Shown one piece after another: positions 1 to 7,329 of a DNA stretch of 64,000 nucleotides. The notes below the pieces were generated by a model. The model searched no databases. It worked only from the letters and a program-made list of their open reading frames with translations, and was not told the DNA's origin. The stretch covers positions 153,973 through 217,972 of the forward strand of contig FZQZ01000004.1 of the NCBI GenBank assembly GCA_900199555.1, written 5' to 3'. Origin of the DNA: Prevotellaceae bacterium MN60. GTDB lineage: Bacteria > Bacteroidota > Bacteroidia > Bacteroidales > Bacteroidaceae. Made by a program: the position numbers and the translations under genes. Within the stretch, counting starts at the first letter, position 1. Each line of letters starts with the position of its first letter.

Positions 1-1
1 C

Positions 2-1648
2 TATCTGAGCGCTTTGGAAAAACAATACACCAACCGCGACAAGCGTAAGAATGCTGAGTTCGGCGACCAGTATCGCGATCACTTCCTTGCCAACGAGCCT
101 ATTGCTCCATTGGATGTGCTCTATCAGATTATGCAGCAGTTGGTTCCCAATATCCCTGTTGAGGCTATCAACCAGATGCTTCCCGAGTTGATTTCTGCTA
201 CCGATAGCAACCTTGTTGTGATGGAGTGGGCTCAGGAGAAAGAGGGTAAGGTATATCCCACCGAGCAGGATATGGCTGCTGCTGTAGCTGCTGCTCGCGC
301 TGAGAAGCTGGAGGCTTATGTTGATAATGTAAAAGACGAACCTCTGGTAGATGCTAGCAAGATTAAGCCTGGTAAGATTGTCAAGGAGACCGAGAATAAG
401 ACTTTTGGCTATAAGGAGTTGAAGCTCTCTAATGGTGCTACTGTTATTCTGAAGAAGACCGACTTCAAGGACGATGAGATTCAGATGCAGGCTTATGCTA
501 AGGGTGGTAAGTCTATGTACGGTGCTGCCGACTATACCAATCTGAAGGTCTTCGATTCTGCTATTGGTCTTAGCGGTATCGGTACTTTCTCTAGCAACGA
601 GTTGACCAAGGCTCTTGCTGGTAAGGAGGTTAATGCCGATGCTACACTGGGCAATACCCGCCAGTATGTTACTGCTCACTCTACTCCAAAGGATATCGAG
701 ACCATGATGCAGATGCAGTATCTCTACTTCACTGCTATCAACAAGGATGAGAAACAGTATCAGAACTTGATGACTGCTCTGGAGATGAGTTTGAAGAATA
801 AGGACCTGAATCCTGAGAATGTCTTCAGCGATTCACTCGCCAATACAATCTATTGCCACAATCCTCGCTTTACTAATATCACTGTCAAGGATTTGAAGAA
901 TGTCAACTACGACCGCATCCTCGAGATTGCTAAGGATCGTTTCAAGAATGCCGGCCAGTTCACCTTCGTCTTTATTGGTAACTTTGACGAGCAGACTCTG
1001 CGCCCATTGATTGAGCAGTATGTAGCTTCTCTGCCTGCTACCAAGCAGAAGGCTGAGGACTTCAAGGAGATTCTGACCTTGGCAAAGGGTAAGGTTGTTA
1101 ACAAGTTCACTGTTAAGACCGAGTCTCCTAAGGCTATCGCTCTTGAAGAATGGTACACCGATATGCCTTACACACTTGACAATATGGTGAAGCTGGATGC
1201 TGTTGGTCAGATACTTTCTATGATTTATCTGAAGACCATCCGTGAGGACGAGAGCGCTGCTTACTCTTGCGGTGCTTCTGGTTACTTCAACCTCAGCTCT
1301 CACTCTCCTAAGGCTATGTTGCAGGGTTACTGTCCTATGAACCCCGACAAGCAGGAGTTAGCCATCCGTCTGTTGCATGAGGGTATCGCCAATATGCAGA
1401 AGCAGATTGATGCCGACCAGCTGAACAAGGTGAAGGAGTACATGCTGAAGCAGTACGATGTAAATGTCAAGAAGAACGGCTACTGGATCAACACCATCAC
1501 CACCTTCAAGGATTATGGAATGGATGTTCATACCGATTATAAGAAGGTTGTTGATGCTCTGACTGTAGACAATGTTCGTGACTTCCTCAACAAGTTCCTC
1601 AAAGGTGGTAACCATGTAGAGGTAATCATGCTGCCTGAGACCAAGTAA
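2..1648 (+). CDS. M16 family zinc peptidase, C-terminal part (5' truncated by window edge)
   Basis: The reading frame is open to the left edge, so this is the last 548 codons of a longer gene; the TTG at 14 is internal and not a start. The product looks like the C-terminal half of a roughly 940-residue M16 (insulinase/PqqL-type) peptidase of Bacteroidota. It holds an inactive-type M16 repeat with the segment FGYKELKLSNGATVILKKTD, then FTFVFIGNFDEQTLRPLIEQ, the usual beta-strand pattern of M16 domains. The zinc motif HxxEH is expected in the missing N-terminal half and is not visible. Family members are usually periplasmic and degrade peptides. A strong hairpin terminator follows. The family call is sound; the substrate is unknown. 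Confidence 0.85.
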   Translation, partial: YLSALEKQYTNRDKRKNAEFGDQYRDHFLANEPIAPLDVLYQIMQQLVPNIPVEAINQMLPELISATDSNLVVMEWAQEKEGKVYPTEQDMAAAVAAARAEKLEAYVDNVKDEPLVDASKIKPGKIVKETENKTFGYKELKLSNGATVILKKTDFKDDEIQMQAYAKGGKSMYGAADYTNLKVFDSAIGLSGIGTFSSNELTKALAGKEVNADATLGNTRQYVTAHSTPKDIETMMQMQYLYFTAINKDEKQYQNLMTALEMSLKNKDLNPENVFSDSLANTIYCHNPRFTNITVKDLKNVNYDRILEIAKDRFKNAGQFTFVFIGNFDEQTLRPLIEQYVASLPATKQKAEDFKEILTLAKGKVVNKFTVKTESPKAIALEEWYTDMPYTLDNMVKLDAVGQILSMIYLKTIREDESAAYSCGASGYFNLSSHSPKAMLQGYCPMNPDKQELAIRLLHEGIANMQKQIDADQLNKVKEYMLKQYDVNVKKNGYWINTITTFKDYGMDVHTDYKKVVDALTVDNVRDFLNKFLKGGNHVEVIMLPETK

Positions 1649-1674
1649 AAAGGCTAAAATTTACAAATCATATT

Positions 1675-1720
1675 TTGCTACCGCTCTTGAAACAAATCAA
1701 GGCGGTAGCAATTTTTTTTG
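1675..1720 (+). terminator. Rho-independent terminator after the M16 peptidase gene
   Basis: The arms TTGCTACCGC and GCGGTAGCAA are extended by TTGA/TCAA and followed by eight Ts. This separates the peptidase gene from metK. Confidence 0.85.
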
Positions 1721-1751
1721 CGTTTCACTTTCCAGTTTAGTCTTTATTTTG

Positions 1752-1759
1752 TACCTTTG
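1752..1759 (+). promoter_or_regulatory. Bacteroidota -7 box (TACCTTTG) for metK
   Basis: TACCTTTG matches the TAnnTTTG consensus and lies 52 bp before the metK start. No clean TTTG -33 element is seen at the usual spacing. Confidence 0.6.
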
Positions 1760-1811
1760 CACCCGAAAATAGAAGATTGTAATTAGTAAATAGTCAAATA
1801 GTTAATAAAGA

Positions 1812-3071
1812 ATGTCATATTTATTTTCATCAGAATCAGTATCTGAGGGCCATCCCGACAAAGTGGCCGATCAGATTAGTGACGCCATCCTCGATCAGTT
1901 CTTGGCATACGATGAGCACGCTCGTGTAGCTTGCGAATCATTTGTTACTACCGGTCAGGTGGTGTTGATGGGTGAGGTACGCAGTGATGTGTATATCGAC
2001 CTGCAGACAATTGCTCGTAATACCATTAAGAAGATAGGTTATACCAAGGCCGAATATCAGTTTGATGGCGACTCTTGTGGTATCCTTACAGCTATTCACG
2101 AGCAGAGTGATGATATCAACCGTGGTGTGGATAATGGTAATGAGGATGAACAGGGTGCCGGTGACCAAGGTATGATGTTTGGTTATGCCACCAACGAGAC
2201 TGAGAGTTTGATGCCAGTGTCACTCGACTTGGCACACCTCATCATGCGTACGTTGGCAGAGATTCGCAAGGAAGGCAAGCAGATGACCTACCTGCGTCCA
2301 GACTCTAAGAGCCAGGTTACCGTACAGTATAGTGATGCCGGTATTCCCGAGCGCATCGATACTATCGTTGTTTCTACACAGCACGACGAGTTTGATAGCG
2401 ACGATGAGCGCATGCTCAATAAGATTCGCGAGGACGTTATCAACATCCTTATCCCTCGTGTTAAGCAGAAAATTCACTCAGAGAAAGTGTTAGCTCTCTT
2501 TGGTGATGATATCAAATATTATGTGAACCCCACTGGCAAGTTTGTTATTGGTGGTCCTCACGGCGATACCGGTCTGACTGGTCGTAAGATTATTGTCGAT
2601 ACCTATGGTGGTAAGGGTGCTCACGGTGGTGGTGCCTTCTCAGGTAAAGACTCTTCTAAGGTAGACCGCAGTGCCGCCTATGCTGCTCGCCATATTGCTA
2701 AGAATATGGTTGCTGCCGGTGTATCCGACGAGATGCTGGTTCAGATTAGTTACGCCATCGGTGTGGCTAAGCCCATGAATATCTACGTTAATACTTACGG
2801 TCGTTCTCATGTAAATATGAGCGATGGTGAGATTGCTAAGAAGATTGAGGAGCTGTTCGATTTGCGTCCAAAAGCCATTGAGCGCACCCTGAAGTTGCGT
2901 CAGCCTATGTATGTCGAGACAGCAGCCTACGGTCACATGGGACGCCAGTCGGAGGTAGTTAAGAAGACCTTTACCAGTCGTTACCACGAGACTAAGACTA
3001 TTGATGTCGAGCTGTTTACGTGGGAGAAGCTGGATAGGGTAGAGGATATCAAACGCGCTTTTGCACTGTAA
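1812..3071 (+). CDS. metK: S-adenosylmethionine synthetase
   Basis: It makes S-adenosylmethionine from methionine and ATP in the cytoplasm. The 419-residue length fits bacterial MetK with the small insertions usual in Bacteroidota. Visible signatures are the N-terminal [18 protein letters not shown] (Mg/ATP site), [12 protein letters not shown] near residue 117, and the P-loop-like [21 protein letters not shown] near 246, followed by [16 protein letters not shown]. It has its own promoter and begins a run of co-directional genes (DUF4271, hemD, rnpA, yidD, tyrS) with short spacers, probably partly co-transcribed. Confidence 0.98.
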   Translation: MSYLFSSESVSEGHPDKVADQISDAILDQFLAYDEHARVACESFVTTGQVVLMGEVRSDVYIDLQTIARNTIKKIGYTKAEYQFDGDSCGILTAIHEQSDDINRGVDNGNEDEQGAGDQGMMFGYATNETESLMPVSLDLAHLIMRTLAEIRKEGKQMTYLRPDSKSQVTVQYSDAGIPERIDTIVVSTQHDEFDSDDERMLNKIREDVINILIPRVKQKIHSEKVLALFGDDIKYYVNPTGKFVIGGPHGDTGLTGRKIIVDTYGGKGAHGGGAFSGKDSSKVDRSAAYAARHIAKNMVAAGVSDEMLVQISYAIGVAKPMNIYVNTYGRSHVNMSDGEIAKKIEELFDLRPKAIERTLKLRQPMYVETAAYGHMGRQSEVVKKTFTSRYHETKTIDVELFTWEKLDRVEDIKRAFAL

Positions 3072-3074
3072 CCC

Positions 3075-3908
3075 TTGATACAACAAGACAGCATACTATT
3101 ACTCGATACGTTGAGGGATGACGCAGAAGTCGTCATCCCTCAGTATTATCGTGAAGGATACTTCTCCAAAGACTCTCTTCTACATCCAGAGCTAAAAGGA
3201 GGTTATGTTGGCGTGATGGGCGACCCTATTCCCTACAGTGTTCGCACCGATGATGTCCTTACGATGATTATGCTGTTTCTTTTTGTCATGGCTATCATAG
3301 CTTTCTCTAATGTGCGTGGTTTCTTCTCCCGTCAGGCCAGGAACTTCTTCTATGTGCCCCGCGAGGGAACTACCGAAGTCACGGAGACAGCTTCCGAGGT
3401 ACGCTTTCAGGTATTCACCTTATTCCTGACGGCGCTACTCTTTGCTCTGCTCTACTACTTCTACGCATTGCGAAGCATAGGTACCACCTTTATGCTCTCT
3501 TCGCAATACTACCTGATACTTATCTATCTGGGAATTTTTATCGCCTATTTCCTATTGAAGATAGGATCCTATTCCGTCGTCAATAAGGTGTTCTTTGGTG
3601 GTAAAAAGAATAGACAGTGGGTGAAGTCACTTCTCTTCATTGGGGCCCTTGAAGGACTGATGATGATACCTGCTATTGTGATGGGTCCCTATTTCGACCT
3701 ACCGGTCAAAACCATAGCACTTTACGTTGCTTTTGTGCTCATTTTTGTTAAATTGCTAACGTTTTATAAGTGTTTTATTATCTTTTTTCGACAAAATGTC
3801 GTTAGTCTGCAAATTATTTTGTACCTTTGTGCCCTCGAAATAGTGCCTTTGTTTGCTCTTTGGGGCTTGCTTGGCATGACGACGAATAGTTTGAAAATTA
3901 ATTTTTAG
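3075..3908 (+). CDS. DUF4271 family membrane protein
   Basis: This 277-residue integral membrane protein has about six hydrophobic segments after residue 65. The TTG start at 3075 lies three bases after the metK stop. The next in-frame ATG is about 47 codons in and would remove a conserved-looking N-terminus, so TTG is preferred. The order DUF4271 then hemD is, to my knowledge, a standard Bacteroidales arrangement. The function is unknown; location beside hemD hints at envelope or haem biology but proves nothing. An internal -7 box near its 3' end probably drives hemD. Confidence 0.8.
   Translation: MIQQDSILLLDTLRDDAEVVIPQYYREGYFSKDSLLHPELKGGYVGVMGDPIPYSVRTDDVLTMIMLFLFVMAIIAFSNVRGFFSRQARNFFYVPREGTTEVTETASEVRFQVFTLFLTALLFALLYYFYALRSIGTTFMLSSQYYLILIYLGIFIAYFLLKIGSYSVVNKVFFGGKKNRQWVKSLLFIGALEGLMMIPAIVMGPYFDLPVKTIALYVAFVLIFVKLLTFYKCFIIFFRQNVVSLQIILYLCALEIVPLFALWGLLGMTTNSLKINF
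3822..3829 (+). promoter_or_regulatory. Internal promoter -7 box upstream of hemD
   Basis: TACCTTTG lies inside the 3' part of the DUF4271 gene, 87 bp before hemD, in the same TTTTGTACCTTTG context as the metK promoter. It could allow separate expression of hemD-rnpA-yidD. Confidence 0.5.
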
Positions 3909-3915
3909 GACATCA

Positions 3916-4665
3916 ATGATAAAAAAGATTTTGGTTTCGCAGCCCAAACCGTCAAGTGAAAAGTCGCCTTATTATGATATCGCGTCTCGCTTTGACGTGG
4001 AGCTGGTGTTCCGCCCGTTTATCAAGGTTGAGGGCATCTCTTCTAAGGACTTCCGCGCTCAGAAGGTTAACATTCTGGACTATACTGCCGTTGTCTTTAC
4101 CTCTCGTCATGCTATCGACCACTTCTTTACGTTGGCAAAGGAACTACGTGTGGCAATTCCCGAGGACATGAAGTATTTCTGTGTTACAGAGACTATCTCA
4201 CTGTATATCCAGAAGTATGTTCAGTATCGTAAGCGTAAGGTATTCTTCGGAACTACCGGTAAGATTGATGACCTGATTCCTACGATGGTTAAGCATAAGA
4301 CCGAGAAGTATCTTGTGCCCATGAGCGATGTGCATAATGACAGCGTAACTAACCTGTTGGATTCTAAGAAGCTCAACCATCAGGAGTGTGTGATGTATCG
4401 TACGGTTAGCAACGACTTTACTCCAGAAGAGGTGAAGACCTTCGACTACGACATGCTGATTTTCTTCAGCCCCGCTGGTATTGAGTCACTGACCAAGAAC
4501 TTCCCCAACTTTAAGCAGGGTGAGATTGCTATTGCTACCTTTGGTCCAGCTACTGCAAAGGCTGCCAAGGATGCAGGCTTGCGTCTCGACCTCGAAGCTC
4601 CCTCTGAGAAGTATCCTTCAATGACGGGTGCTTTGCAGCACTTCCTTTTGGAAAGAGAAGACTAA
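3916..4665 (+). CDS. hemD: Uroporphyrinogen-III synthase
   Basis: It is predicted to cyclise hydroxymethylbilane to uroporphyrinogen III in tetrapyrrole synthesis. The protein has 249 residues, the usual length. The two-lobed HemD pattern is visible: KILVSQPKPSS at the N-terminus, YTAVVFTSRHAIDHFF near residue 57, and YDMLIFFSPAGIESL plus AIATFGPATAKAAKDAGL in the second lobe. HemD is poorly conserved, but the bacteroidal context DUF4271-hemD-rnpA strengthens the call. Confidence 0.88.
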   Translation: MIKKILVSQPKPSSEKSPYYDIASRFDVELVFRPFIKVEGISSKDFRAQKVNILDYTAVVFTSRHAIDHFFTLAKELRVAIPEDMKYFCVTETISLYIQKYVQYRKRKVFFGTTGKIDDLIPTMVKHKTEKYLVPMSDVHNDSVTNLLDSKKLNHQECVMYRTVSNDFTPEEVKTFDYDMLIFFSPAGIESLTKNFPNFKQGEIAIATFGPATAKAAKDAGLRLDLEAPSEKYPSMTGALQHFLLERED

Positions 4666-4682
4666 CCCCTATATATAATAAG

Positions 4683-5090
4683 GTGGACGGATTGGAACGC
4701 ACGGCTCCTCGCCTCACGTTTCCCAAACGGGAACGTATGGTTAGCCAACGACTGATCGACGAACTCTTTGGTGGAGGACATAGCAGCTCGCTGGCTGCTT
4801 ATCCGTTACGTGCCGTCTATCTGAAGAAAGAGCGCCATCAGGGCGATGTCCCTGTGCAGTTGCTCATCAGCGTTCCTAAGAAACGCTTTCACCATGCGGT
4901 AGACCGCAATCGTGTGAAGCGACAGATACGAGAAGGCTGGCGCCATCATCAACAACTGTTGATAGATACACTGCCCGACACTCAGCAGCTACTGGTAGCC
5001 CTTGTGTGGCTTTCCGACCAACAGCTGCCTACAGACGAGGTAGAGAAGTGCGTCGTTAATCTGATACAGCGCATTAGCGAAAAGCTATGA
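4683..5090 (+). CDS. rnpA: Ribonuclease P protein component
   Basis: This is the protein subunit of RNase P, which matures tRNA 5' ends. The 135-residue, very basic product starts at GTG 4683. Starting at the later ATG (4737) would remove the conserved FPKRER segment, so GTG is favoured. The RNR signature appears as [18 protein letters not shown] around residues 69-86. Its stop overlaps the yidD start by four bases (ATGA), and rnpA-yidD is a widely conserved pair. Confidence 0.95.
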   Translation: MDGLERTAPRLTFPKRERMVSQRLIDELFGGGHSSSLAAYPLRAVYLKKERHQGDVPVQLLISVPKKRFHHAVDRNRVKRQIREGWRHHQQLLIDTLPDTQQLLVALVWLSDQQLPTDEVEKCVVNLIQRISEKL

Positions 5091-5329
5091 AAACCCTGTG
5101 GCATTACATATCGCGCCCATTGGTATGGCTCTTGATATTGCCCATCCGCTTTTATCAGACAGCCATTTCGCCCTATACGCCGCCCTCTTGCCGCTTTACT
5201 CCCACCTGCAGCGAATATGCTCGACAAGCCATTATAAAGCATGGCCCCTTCAAAGGACTTTGGTTAGCTATCTGGCGAATCCTGCGCTGCAACCCATGGG
5301 GAGGCTCCGGCTACGATCCGGTGCCCTAG
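5087..5329 (+). CDS. yidD: Membrane protein insertion efficiency factor YidD
   Basis: This 80-residue protein has one hydrophobic N-terminal segment and the family signature [20 protein letters not shown] followed by [12 protein letters not shown] and [14 protein letters not shown]. The family assists insertion of inner-membrane proteins near YidC. It overlaps rnpA by ATGA. Its TAG stop at 5327-5329 is part of the first CTAG unit of the repeat array that follows, so the repeat abuts or overwrote the original gene end. Confidence 0.95.
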   Translation: MKTLWHYISRPLVWLLILPIRFYQTAISPYTPPSCRFTPTCSEYARQAIIKHGPFKGLWLAIWRILRCNPWGGSGYDPVP

Positions 5330-5373
5330 AAACTAGAATCTCTAGAAAATCTAGATACTCTAGATAATCTAGA
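5326..5373. repeat. CTAG periodic array 1 (yidD-tyrS spacer)
   Basis: CTAG occurs at 5326, 5333, 5342, 5351, 5360 and 5369, with spacings of 7, 9, 9, 9 and 9, in TCTAGA-like contexts. It begins at the yidD stop codon and ends about 30 bp before tyrS. Confidence 0.9.
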
Positions 5374-5401
5374 AAAACGAAAAGAACAAAAAAAATAAAA
5401 T

Positions 5402-6700
5402 ATGAAGAAGAACTTTGTTGAAGAACTTCGCTGGCGCGGAATGCTGGCACAGATGATGCCAGGCACCGAAGAGCTGCTCCAGAAGGAAATGGTTACTGCC
5501 TACCTGGGTACTGACCCCACGGCAGACTCTCTGCATATTGGTCACCTCTGTGGTATCATGATGCTGCGCCACTTGCAGCGTTGTGGTCACCGTCCTGTTA
5601 TCCTGGTTGGTGGTGCTACAGGTATGATTGGCGACCCTTCAGGTAAGAGCCAGGAGCGCAATCTGCTCAACGATGAGACCCTGCGTCACAATCAGGAGTG
5701 CATCAAAGCACAGGTGGCTAAGTTCCTTGACTTCGAGTCAAAGGAAGAGAATGCCGCTATTATGGTAAACAACTACGACTGGATGAAGAACTTCACCTTC
5801 CTCGACTTCGCTCGTGAGGTAGGTAAGCACATCACTGTCAACTATATGATGGCAAAGGAGAGCGTACAGCAGCGTTTGAATGGTACTGCTCGCGACGGAC
5901 TGTCATTTACCGAGTTTACCTATCAGCTTCTTCAGGGTTACGATTTCCTCTACCTCTACCAGCACTACGGCGTTAAGCTGCAGTTGGGCGGCAACGACCA
6001 GTGGGGCAATATGACTACTGGTACGGAACTTATCCGTCGCACCTTGGGTAACGAGGTAGAGACTTTCGCACTCACCTGTCCGCTCATCACTAAGAGTGAT
6101 GGTAAGAAGTTTGGTAAGACCGAGTCTGGCAATATCTGGCTCGATCCCAAGCGCACCACTCCTTATAAGTTCTATCAGTTCTGGCTCAATGTCAGCGACG
6201 ACGATGCAGAGCGCTATATCAAGATCTTCACCTCTTTGGAGAAGGATGTTATCGATGCCCTCGTCGAAGAGCACAAGCAGGACCCTGGTCGCCGTGTACT
6301 GCAGAAGCGTTTGGCTGAGGAGGTTACTGTTATGGTTCACTCTCAGGAAGCCCTCGATGCAGCTATCGAAGCCAGCAATCTGCTTTTCGGTAAATCAACT
6401 AAGGAAGGATTGGAGAAGCTCGACGAGCAGACCTTCCTCGATGTCTTCGATGGCGTTCCTCAGTTTGAGATTAGCAAAGACCAGCTCGGTCAGCCAGCTA
6501 TCGAACTGTTTACCACCGTTGCTCCCGTATTCCCCTCAAAGGGTGAGATGCGTAAGATGGTGCAGGGAGGTGGTGTATCTCTGAACAAGGAGAAGCTTAC
6601 CGACCAGAATCGCCCTGTTACAGCCGAAGACCTGATTGACGGTAAGTACCTGCTGGCACAGAAGGGAAAGAAGAACTATTATCTTCTGATAGTAAAATAA
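5402..6700 (+). CDS. tyrS: Tyrosyl-tRNA synthetase
   Basis: A class I aminoacyl-tRNA synthetase that charges tRNA-Tyr. The 432-residue length is typical of the bacterial TyrS type. The HIGH motif is SLHIGHLCG near residue 41, the KMSKS equivalent is KFGKT near 236, and a C-terminal S4-like RNA-binding domain ([15 protein letters not shown]) occupies about 360-430. The ATG start follows the CTAG array. No terminator was recognised directly after it; tRNA-Gln has its own promoter downstream. Confidence 0.98.
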   Translation: MKKNFVEELRWRGMLAQMMPGTEELLQKEMVTAYLGTDPTADSLHIGHLCGIMMLRHLQRCGHRPVILVGGATGMIGDPSGKSQERNLLNDETLRHNQECIKAQVAKFLDFESKEENAAIMVNNYDWMKNFTFLDFAREVGKHITVNYMMAKESVQQRLNGTARDGLSFTEFTYQLLQGYDFLYLYQHYGVKLQLGGNDQWGNMTTGTELIRRTLGNEVETFALTCPLITKSDGKKFGKTESGNIWLDPKRTTPYKFYQFWLNVSDDDAERYIKIFTSLEKDVIDALVEEHKQDPGRRVLQKRLAEEVTVMVHSQEALDAAIEASNLLFGKSTKEGLEKLDEQTFLDVFDGVPQFEISKDQLGQPAIELFTTVAPVFPSKGEMRKMVQGGGVSLNKEKLTDQNRPVTAEDLIDGKYLLAQKGKKNYYLLIVK

Positions 6701-6715
6701 AAAGGTCTGAAATAA

Positions 6716-6747
6716 TTTGGTCGTGTGCCAAATATTTCTTACCTTTG
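6716..6747 (+). promoter_or_regulatory. Promoter of tRNA-Gln
   Basis: The -33 TTTG at 6716-6719 and the -7 TACCTTTG at 6740-6747 are separated by 20 bp, the textbook Bacteroidota arrangement. Confidence 0.8.
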
Positions 6748-6767
6748 CACCCGCATTTAGCAAACGG

Positions 6768-6838
6768 TGTCCAATGGTGTAATGGTAGCACAACAGGTTT
6801 TGGTTCTGTTTGTGGTGGTTCGAATCCGCCTTGGACAA
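6768..6838 (+). tRNA. tRNA-Gln (anticodon TTG)
   Basis: The 71 nt form a full cloverleaf. Acceptor arms are TGTCCAA/TTGGACA with discriminator A at 6838. The anticodon loop TTTTGGT carries TTG, and the T arm includes GGTTCGAATCC. CCA is not encoded. It reads glutamine codon CAA. Confidence 0.95.
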
Positions 6839-6930
6839 CGAAAAAGATTCCAAGTGTCTAACAGACATTTGGGATTTTTTTTATGTAAAAATCCCAAATT
6901 CTTGGTATTGCAAGTTTCAGAAAAACCCCG

Positions 6931-6938
6931 TACCTTTG
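6931..6938 (+). promoter_or_regulatory. -7 box ahead of a short transcription unit
   Basis: TACCTTTG sits 93 bp after tRNA-Gln with no credible ORF behind it. A strong terminator lies about 70-90 bp downstream, so it may drive a small RNA. Confidence 0.55.
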
Positions 6939-6944
6939 CAACAT

Positions 6945-7030
6945 CATTCTTTAGCCACATGGATATTTAGAAATCATAAAAAGTATTTGTTTAGTTTAGT
7001 GCTAGGGCTTGCCGAGAGGCAGGCCCTTTT
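6945..7030 (+). ncRNA. Candidate small RNA (about 85 nt), unclassified
   Basis: The unit is bounded by a consensus -7 box at 6931-6938 and a 9-bp hairpin at 7005-7026 (GGGCTTGCC, loop GAGA, GGCAGGCCC) followed by TTTT. No coding potential is convincing inside it. Start and end are inferred from these signals; I do not recognise a known family. Confidence 0.4.
7003..7030 (+). terminator. Rho-independent terminator of the candidate small RNA
   Basis: GGGCTTGCC and GGCAGGCCC pair across a GAGA loop, with one T-G wobble and flanking A/T pairing, followed by TTTT. Confidence 0.75.
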
Positions 7031-7100
7031 ACCTTCACTTTTTCATTCGTAACATATTGTTTCTTTTGCGCACTTTTTTAGCGTAATTTCACAACCATTA

Positions 7101-7132
7101 TTTGGAATGCTCAAAAACTCTTTGTAACTTTG
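7101..7132 (+). promoter_or_regulatory. Promoter of the large surface-protein gene
   Basis: TTTG at 7101-7104, a 20-bp spacer and TAACTTTG at 7125-7132. Transcription would start near 7139, giving an unusually long leader of about 190 nt before the ATG at 7330. I see no known riboswitch in the leader. Confidence 0.65.
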
Positions 7133-7329
7133 CAACGTCTTTTGGTTCAACCATTTGACATAAACCCCATAAAAGCTCCGTTCCCTAGACGCCAACCATA
7201 TAAGCATTAAAGGAATCTAAGGGCTGTTAAAATACAATACGACTAGTGAAGTGTGTGCCATAGTGCGCAGACTTTTTATGTGTGTATTGTTGCTGGCAAG
7301 TCAAAAATAACTATTTAAATACAAACATT

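Noticed and set aside
14..1648. Complete gene starting at TTG 14
   Set aside because: The frame is open to the left edge and homology covers only the C-terminal half of an M16 peptidase, so the gene is cut by the window.
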